Below, piece after piece: positions 58,106 to 64,000 of a DNA stretch of 64,000 nucleotides. How positions within the stretch are numbered: the stretch's first letter is position 1; each line of letters opens with the position of its first letter. Position numbers and translations under genes: made by a program. This stretch comes from Sodalis sp. Ffu (GTDB taxonomy: Bacteria > Pseudomonadota > Gammaproteobacteria > Enterobacterales > Enterobacteriaceae), in the NCBI GenBank assembly GCA_024748595.1, contig CP072944.1, forward strand, positions 714,001-778,000, written 5' to 3'. The notes beneath the pieces were generated by a model that ran no database searches, was not told where the DNA came from, and saw only the letters and a list, made by a program, of their open reading frames with translations.

Positions 58106-58633
58106 GTGATCGATGATGATGGCTACCGCCCGAATGTTGGTATTATAATTTGTAATATCGACGGGCAGGTATTATGGGCCAAACGATATGGCCAGCATTC
58201 CTGGCAATTTCCCCAAGGTGGTATTAACGTCGGTGAAACCACTGAACAAGCAATGTACCGCGAACTTTTCGAAGAGGTCGGTTTAAGACAAAAAGATGTG
58301 CATATCCTGACTTCGACACGTCATTGGTTACGTTATAAACTTCCTAAGCGACTGGTACGCTGGGATGCCAAACCCGTCTGTATTGGTCAGAAACAAAAAT
58401 GGTTTTTGCTCCAGCTCATGTGTCAAGATACAGATATCAATATGCAGAGCGAAGGCATACCTGAATTTGACGGCTGGCGTTGGGTCAGCTTTTGGTACCC
58501 AATTCGTCAAGTTGTTTTCTTTAAAAAAGATGTTTATCGCCGGGTCATAAAAGAATTTTCAGGTGTGATAGTGCCGCTTCAGAAATTTACAGCACAACCT
58601 TCATCTCCGATTTATAGAAGAAAAAGAAGATAA
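58106..58633 (+). CDS. rppH: RNA pyrophosphohydrolase RppH
   Basis: Removes pyrophosphate from mRNA 5' ends, starting RNase E decay. The family start [12 protein letters not shown] follows a GTG at 58106 with GAGGG nine bases ahead, giving 175 residues (E. coli 176). Longer in-frame starts at 57965 (TTG) and 58058 (ATG) add residues without similarity and are unlikely. The complete Nudix box is [20 protein letters not shown], continuing [15 protein letters not shown] and [16 protein letters not shown] are conserved. In E. coli ptsP, lgt and thyA follow; here ptsP is a relic. Confidence 0.95.
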   Translation: MIDDDGYRPNVGIIICNIDGQVLWAKRYGQHSWQFPQGGINVGETTEQAMYRELFEEVGLRQKDVHILTSTRHWLRYKLPKRLVRWDAKPVCIGQKQKWFLLQLMCQDTDINMQSEGIPEFDGWRWVSFWYPIRQVVFFKKDVYRRVIKEFSGVIVPLQKFTAQPSSPIYRRKRR

Positions 58634-58714
58634 GTTATAAAAATTAATACTATTTGTTTAAATCAGCAAACAAGCCAAATATATTATATCCGTTTTAGAT
58701 TGTGGTTAATAAAA

Positions 58715-58923
58715 CCTGCTGATTATAAACCCAGATATAGCTCAGTATATCTAGCAGGTAATAATCCGCGCTGCTATTTCCTGATAGCACCAGAAGTTTT
58801 AAATCAATGCGAGCAGACTATAATCTTGACTATCAATCAAGATTATAGTCGGTTGGTAAAATGCTTCTCAAAATTGCTTAACTAGGCGCACTGCCCAACC
58901 CAGCACAATTTCAAATCCTCGTC
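58715..58923 (+). pseudogene. ptsP: PtsP (nitrogen PTS enzyme I) remnant, N-terminal GAF region
   Basis: Between rppH and lgt, the E. coli position of ptsP. Frame from 58730 reads PRYSSVYLAGNNPRCYFLIA, matching CSVYLADHDRRCYYLMA of E. coli. After diverged sequence it reads LLN, stop, AHCPTQHNFKS, matching INLADAQKHPSFK. Everything after the GAF region (over 2 kb) is gone. The relic contains a perfect 14-bp inverted repeat (58816-58829 with 58837-58850). Confidence 0.75.
58816..58850. repeat. Perfect 14-bp inverted repeat, 7-base loop
   Basis: GACTATAATCTTGA and its exact complement, inside the ptsP relic where the parent gene encodes an unrelated protein stretch. The symmetry therefore most likely arose after the gene died. 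Confidence 0.85.
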
Positions 58924-59995
58924 GAAATGTTTTCCATGTTTAACTATAACTACCTGAACGAGCAACCGTAGCAGTGATACCAAAGTCCATCGCATCTTGT
59001 GCTAATGGCAGATAAAATGAGCACCTCGGCAATGGCGGATAGCCATTAACTATACCGCACAAAATTTTTACTTTATAATGTTATCAAACAAACAGATCAT
59101 TACTCACATTAGATTTATTTAATGAATCTAACCTCTCCAATACTTTTCACTGCAATTAAAGATCGTTATGAAAAATTATTTATTTTATGGTGGAAGAGAA
59201 TGTAAGCAAAGTCATTTTATTATGTCTATCGCTCCCCCTATGTGGACATTGTAATCTTCTTTTTAGTGTCCGGAATCTGCTGAATAGCGTTTGATTATGA
59301 TATGTCTACCCATGCGTATAATACACTAAAGTTAATACGTATGACAATATACCATACCATCATATAAATTTACATCAAAACACTGCTCTTTTCTAACTAT
59401 GTTTTTTATTTTTCACTACACATTCACCAAAATCTTTTAATCTAATCAATAAAAAGTATGAGCAACATAGACATATCTAATTTTTATGATGACTTTTACC
59501 TTATTTAACCATTGTACTTATGCAGGTTCAAAACCAGAAGTTAGTTTAATAGAACATTCATTAACTAAAAATAAAATGATAAAATTCATAACATCAGATA
59601 AAAGATCAGTTCTAATATTAATACAAGTATGATGGTCATCGCTGAATAGCGAAAAACAGCCCTCTTTAAATCGTCCTATTCTGTCGTATAAAACAACTAT
59701 AACTAAAAAAGGATATCTATCCAAAACATCAGTAATCTGCGTTTGATCAAGGACTTGTTATGCCTTACCAAATTAGCAAATTTAAATTTTTAAAAAATTG
59801 ATGTACCTATCATTAATTAGAAAAATCTAATGTATTAACTGTAGTCCATAAAATTACGAACTATAGTGCATTTTTATTTATGCTATAATACATCCCTGTA
59901 AATACATACAGGATCGAGTCCATTGTTGGACAACCTTGGCGCTGCTAGCACCTCTCCCTACAACAGCTAAATAAAAACCTATACTATGGTGAAGA
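58924..59995. other. Non-coding stretch upstream of lgt, possible further IS relic
   Basis: Near 59110-59220 there is a weak IS-like start (AGATTTATTTAATGAATC) followed later by AAAGTCATTTTATTATG, echoing the family, but the order is hard to follow and I cannot find the other end. The rest is AT-rich, with no alignable remainder of ptsP. The lgt promoter should be here. Confidence 0.35.
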
Positions 59996-60859
59996 ATGAC
60001 AACAAATTATTTAGCCTTTCCTAAATTTGATCCAGTGATCTTTACCTTAGGTCCGATTTCCCTGCACTGGTACGGTATGATGTATTTAGCTGGTTTTGTA
60101 TTTGCTATGTGGTTAGCGATGCGTCGTGCCAATATGCCTGGCAGCGATTGGACAAAAAAGGAAGTAGAAACTTTACTCTATGCCGGTTTTCTTGGAATTT
60201 TTTTCGGTGGTCGCATTGGTTATGTACTGTTTTATAATTTGCCTATATTTTTCGATAACCCATTGTACTTGTTTAAAGTTTCGGACGGCGGCATGTCGTT
60301 TCATGGCGGCTTAATAGGCGTTATTTTTGTAATGTTATGGTGCGCCCATCGCACAAAACGCAGCTTTTTCCAACTGACTGATTTTATTGCACCAATCGTG
60401 CCATTCGGCCTGGGAACTGGCCGGCTAGGCAACTTTATCAACGGTGAACTGTGGGGGAGGGTTACCACGCATCTTCCCTGGGCCATCCTATTCCCCAGAT
60501 CCAGGGATGAAGATTTGACGTTTTTACTGGATAATCCCCAATGGCAATCACTATTTGATCGCTATGGCTTGTTGCCCCGGCACCCCTCTCAGTTGTATGA
60601 AATGTTCCTGGAAGGGGTAGTATTATTTATCATTCTTAACCTGTTTATCCGTAAGAATCGCCCAATAGGCAGCGTTTCCAGCCTATTCCTGATTTGCTAC
60701 GGCTTTTTTCGTATTCTGGTGGAATTTTTTCGCCAACCTGATGCCCAATTAGGCTTGTTCAGCGGAAATATTAGCATGGGACAAATTTTATCACTGCCGA
60801 TGATCCTTGTCGGCGTAATTATGATGATTTGGGCTTACCAGAGGCTCCCCAAGCAATAA
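59996..60859 (+). CDS. lgt: Phosphatidylglycerol-prolipoprotein diacylglyceryl transferase
   Basis: Inner-membrane enzyme that adds diacylglycerol from phosphatidylglycerol to lipobox cysteines. 287 residues (E. coli 291). Catalytic region: HWYGMMYL near 25, FHGGLIG (His103 in E. coli) near 102, and the Lgt signature [16 protein letters not shown] containing Arg143. Seven hydrophobic helices are apparent. Followed 26 bases later by thyA, the ancestral operon. Intact lgt implies lipoproteins are still made even though the lipoprotein gene bamB is dead. Confidence 0.97.
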   Translation: MTTNYLAFPKFDPVIFTLGPISLHWYGMMYLAGFVFAMWLAMRRANMPGSDWTKKEVETLLYAGFLGIFFGGRIGYVLFYNLPIFFDNPLYLFKVSDGGMSFHGGLIGVIFVMLWCAHRTKRSFFQLTDFIAPIVPFGLGTGRLGNFINGELWGRVTTHLPWAILFPRSRDEDLTFLLDNPQWQSLFDRYGLLPRHPSQLYEMFLEGVVLFIILNLFIRKNRPIGSVSSLFLICYGFFRILVEFFRQPDAQLGLFSGNISMGQILSLPMILVGVIMMIWAYQRLPKQ

Positions 60860-60884
60860 ATAAAATGACCAAAGGTTTATATGA

Positions 60885-61679
60885 ATGAAACAGTATTTGG
60901 ATTTAATGCGCATGGTGCGCGCGCAAGGTACGCCAAAAGCAGATCGTACCGGTACCGGTACTCAGTCGATTTTTGGTCATCAAATGCGCTTGAACTTAAA
61001 TCATGGCTTTCCGTTAGTCACAACCAAACGTTGCCATGTACGTTCGATCATCCATGAATTGCTATGGTTCCTTAATGGTGATACCAATATCGGCTATTTG
61101 AAAAAAAACAAAGTCTCCATTTGGGATAAATGGGCAGATGAAAATGGTGATTTAGGACCAATTTATGGCCGCCAGTGGCGTGCCTGGGGCACCAGCGATG
61201 GACGCAAGATCGATCAACTCAGTGAGGTCGTTAATCAACTAAAGCAAAATCCTGATTCACGCCGCATTATAGTATCTTCTTGGAACGTCGGTGAGTTGGA
61301 TAAAATGATGCTGGCGCCATGCCACGCTCTTTTCCAATTTTATGTCGCCAACAGCACTCTGTCATGTCAACTATATCAGCGCTCTTGCGATATTTTTCTC
61401 GGACTACCTTTTAATATCTCCAGCTATGCTCTACTGGTACATATGCTCGCGCAACAATGCGAGCTGCAGGTAGGAGATTTCATTTGGACAGGCGGTGACA
61501 CCCATCTGTACAGCAACCATCAGCAGCAAGTAGACCTGCAGCTGACCCGCGACCCGCGGCCACTACCACAGCTAGTGATTACCCGCCAACCCAAGTCGCT
61601 GTTTCATTACCGCTTCGAAGATTTTGAGTTACGCGGCTATAATCCCCATCCGGCCATCAAAGCACCTATAGCAGTGTAA
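60885..61679 (+). CDS. thyA: Thymidylate synthase
   Basis: Methylates dUMP to dTMP using methylene-THF, which glyA supplies. 264 residues, same as E. coli. Catalytic cysteine in [13 protein letters not shown] (Cys146), [16 protein letters not shown], and the dUMP-binding [14 protein letters not shown] are intact. C-terminus IKAPIAV as expected. AAAGG ribosome site; probably cotranscribed with lgt. Confidence 0.98.
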   Translation: MKQYLDLMRMVRAQGTPKADRTGTGTQSIFGHQMRLNLNHGFPLVTTKRCHVRSIIHELLWFLNGDTNIGYLKKNKVSIWDKWADENGDLGPIYGRQWRAWGTSDGRKIDQLSEVVNQLKQNPDSRRIIVSSWNVGELDKMMLAPCHALFQFYVANSTLSCQLYQRSCDIFLGLPFNISSYALLVHMLAQQCELQVGDFIWTGGDTHLYSNHQQQVDLQLTRDPRPLPQLVITRQPKSLFHYRFEDFELRGYNPHPAIKAPIAV

Positions 61680-63101
61680 CGTTTCTATGGCCGCATTAAT
61701 TGCCTAAGCAACCTGCCCCCCGCCTGTATGCTTTTGCAATCTCCTCCTAAAATTTGTTTACTTACTCCTATTAATCATCTTAATCGCTTCCGTGTCCCGA
61801 ACAAAGTGCAGGACATAACCTGGCCAAGGCAAACCCTCTATTCTTAATATACCCAATATCTCACCAACTTTATTATATCAACAACTGTTGTTATGGATTT
61901 AATATGTCACCCTGGGGCAATATACGGTGCCAGATCGGAGTGAAAACTGTGCATACTGGCAACTAATGGACCCATAATTAATGACACCGCCCGATTAGAC
62001 TAAGCGTAAAACCTGTATAACGCATTTTTGGTCTGTTTCACTATAGATGTCAAATGATACGAGTTAAGGGGCTCATATAATACTATTTTTTCAGCGCATC
62101 TTATTTCTTATCAATCCAATTAGGACAGATACATTCTTCTCACGTACGAGGACAGGTTTTGGCTATGCACAAAGTAAACTTTGTGCATAGCTTTCCATAG
62201 CTGATGGAATATCCAGTAAATACAGGTAAGGTAAGGCATAATTCGTGGCACTATTTTTACCCAAGCAAAATACACCCAATTAGGAGGGGTGGGACACTGC
62301 AACGAACAAGTAGCACGAACAATGACTAGATTTCAAGCGGCCATTTAGTTAGAGTTGAAACTTTCCGCAGATGTTATGTACGCTAGCTATAGACCCTTTG
62401 CTCCTGTTAGGAAAGTGGGCACTAGAACTTTTGCAGCCGATGCATGGAGCATTACATAGCGTAATGCACTAAATATCAACACCCCTGCCGATGGTTAAAA
62501 ACCTGGGGCACGCTGGTTTTTGACACCCACTTATCATCTTGTTTTCCCTGAAGCTGTATAGAGTCATTCCCGACATGATCCACAAATCATTTAATTTACT
62601 ATCTTTCAGCTATCACTTGCGCAAGGGGGGCGTTGAGACTCAGCTCATCATGAATAAAGATCCCAGACCACGTTAAGAAAATTGCATAACAACTGTGATC
62701 TTGCGCTAACCAATTGCATTTTTCACCTACCTACTTGACACCGTTATCACTATTGGCCGCAACCTCAAAATATTAGCAAACACACGGGGTTACTACTTAA
62801 CGTAAATTGTGACAAAGAGACGCTATAAATTCATAGCAAATTAGCAACAATCTATTGATTTTGCTGATATCGATTGGTAAAAGCGAGCTGAAATACGTTA
62901 AAACTGCTTCGGACCAACAAAATAATCTGTATCTTCATTCATCAAACGGAATCTTTATTGACCTATCGAATTACTCAATGGCACCTACCAAGGTAACAGC
63001 ATTCTGCGAACGCTTGTATTCCACGTAAATTGCGTTACAGTGTTATGCAGGCTTAAAATTTATACTGAACCAATCGAGCTAGTAATGCGCAACGAGGCAT
63101 G
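61680..63101. other. Non-coding stretch between thyA and recC
   Basis: In E. coli four small prepilin-type genes (ppdA, ppdB, ygdB, ppdC) occupy this interval. I cannot align any remnant. Its size is similar to that of the missing genes, so decay in place rather than deletion is plausible. Contains the palindrome at 62162-62191. Confidence 0.45.
62162..62191. repeat. Perfect 14-bp inverted repeat, 2-base loop
   Basis: GCTATGCACAAAGT pairs exactly with 62178-62191. No T-run follows on either strand, and it lies about 480 bases beyond thyA, so terminator function is unlikely. Confidence 0.85.
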
Positions 63102-64000
63102 ATGTTTACAGTTTATCATTCTAATCAACTAAATGTGCTCAAACGCCTGGCCGCCACAGTGATCGCTGGTCAGCCGTTGCGTGATCCTTTCCAGCCTGAA
63201 GTAATTCAGGTGCAGAATATCGGCATGGCGCAATGGATGCAAATAGAACTAGCAGCACAGTTTGGCATTGCAGCCAATATCGAATTTCTCCTGCCAGCCA
63301 AATTTATCTGGAAAATGTTTACTAGCGTGCTGCCAAATATCCCCATTGAGAACACCTTTTCAAAACTGGCGATCACTTGGAAACTGATGGCTATATTACC
63401 ACGCCTATGCCAACAAAAGAATTTTGATATTATCTACCAATATCTGCACGAAGACGACGATAAACGCAAATGTTTTCAGTTTGCTGAACGATTAGCGGAT
63501 CTGTTCAATCAATATCTAGTCTATCGTCCCGAATGGTTGGATATTTGGCAGCGCGGTGAGATGGTAGAAAAATTAGAAGATTCCCAACGTTGGCAAGCTC
63601 CGCTATGGAAAGCGCTTATAGAGGACATAAAACGTACTGAACAGCCATTGTGGCACCACACTAACCTTTATCAGTGCTTTATCAAAACCCTTAATAGTAG
63701 CCATATACGGCCACCTGGATTACCAGAACGGGTGTTTATTTGTAGTTCTGCACTACCACCCACCTATTTACAAGCGCTCCAAGCGCTGGGATGCCATATT
63801 GATATTCATCTACTGTTCATCAACCCCTGCCGCTATTACTGGGGGGATATTCGTGACTACAGCTTCCTAACGCAACTGAAGCATAAAACCCGACGGCATT
63901 ATCAAAAACAGTTGAAGCCAAAACTATTCCGGGTGACGGAACAGACAGATGACCTGTTCAATGACCAAGGCGAGCTACAGGTAGGCAACCCACTTCTTAC
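63102..64000 (+). CDS. recC: Exodeoxyribonuclease V gamma chain RecC (5' part, runs off the window)
   Basis: RecC is the Chi-recognising subunit of RecBCD, which processes double-strand ends. The first 299 codons are open to the window edge. Matches to E. coli RecC are strong and in order: FTVYHSNQLNVLKRL, VQNIGMAQWMQIELA, FGIAANIEFLLPAKFIWKMF, DLFNQYLVYRPEWLDIW, WQAPLWKAL, LQALQALGCHIDIHLLFINP, CRYYWGDIRD, EVGNPLL-like QVGNPLL. GAGG ribosome site before the ATG. Whether the remaining 800 or so residues are intact cannot be seen. It follows thyA in the ancestral order. Confidence 0.95.
   Translation, partial: MFTVYHSNQLNVLKRLAATVIAGQPLRDPFQPEVIQVQNIGMAQWMQIELAAQFGIAANIEFLLPAKFIWKMFTSVLPNIPIENTFSKLAITWKLMAILPRLCQQKNFDIIYQYLHEDDDKRKCFQFAERLADLFNQYLVYRPEWLDIWQRGEMVEKLEDSQRWQAPLWKALIEDIKRTEQPLWHHTNLYQCFIKTLNSSHIRPPGLPERVFICSSALPPTYLQALQALGCHIDIHLLFINPCRYYWGDIRDYSFLTQLKHKTRRHYQKQLKPKLFRVTEQTDDLFNDQGELQVGNPLL

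Noticed and set aside
1-64000. tRNA, rRNA, CRISPR, prophage or toxin-antitoxin loci
   Set aside because: Scanned for T-loop motifs, regularly spaced repeats and known gene families on both strands; none was supportable by eye.

Overview
The window looks like part of the chromosome of an Enterobacterales insect endosymbiont in the middle of genome reduction. Every recognisable gene is closely similar to its E. coli, Sodalis or Serratia counterpart. Only about 45% of the window is intact coding sequence (27 genes, about 29 kb). The rest is AT-rich decaying DNA holding gene relics and worn-out copies of one insertion-sequence family. This fits a Sodalis-allied or similar symbiont, but I cannot name the species. 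I see no phage, CRISPR array, tRNA or rRNA gene. I did not find a new biological system; the interest lies in how the genome is decaying and in a few altered proteins.

Layout. 1-7 kb: topA and fumC (both minus), separated by an IS relic. 7-11.3 kb: manA pseudogene, the uvrY tail overlapping uvrC, then pgsA. 11.4-15.6 kb: tonB between two IS relics, then clsA. 15.8-18.3 kb: holD, rimI relic, prfC. 18.3-20.85 kb: unexplained DNA. 20.85-31.1 kb (minus): der, broken bamB, yfgM, hisS, ispG, rodZ, rlmN, ndk, close to the E. coli order. 31.9-37.8 kb: iscS with an iscR relic, suhB, glyA. 38.8-43.8 kb: purL and ettA pseudogenes with an IS relic between. 44.6-50.2 kb: a LacI-family regulator, apt, dnaX. 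50.5-58.6 kb: IS relics, a PAP2 phosphatase, mutH, rppH. 58.7 kb to the end: ptsP relic, lgt-thyA, and the 5' part of recC.

What the genes do together. Retained functions are DNA maintenance (topA, dnaX, holD, uvrC, mutH, recC, thyA), translation and RNA care (hisS, prfC, der, rlmN, rppH), envelope building (pgsA, clsA, lgt, rodZ, a BcrC/YbjG-like phosphatase, tonB), isoprenoid synthesis (ispG) and small-molecule supply (glyA, apt, ndk, iscS, fumC). Lost or dying functions are regulation and sugar use (uvrY, iscR, ptsP, manA), de novo purine synthesis at purL, the accessory BAM lipoprotein bamB, the translation factor ettA and the acetyltransferase rimI. Loss of purL with retention of apt points to imported or salvaged purines.

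At least twelve decayed copies of an IS903-like (IS5 family) element lie in the gaps, often where gene order departs from that of free-living relatives. Long perfect palindromes recur in the decayed DNA. SuhB has lost catalytic metal ligands and may survive only for its non-enzymatic role.
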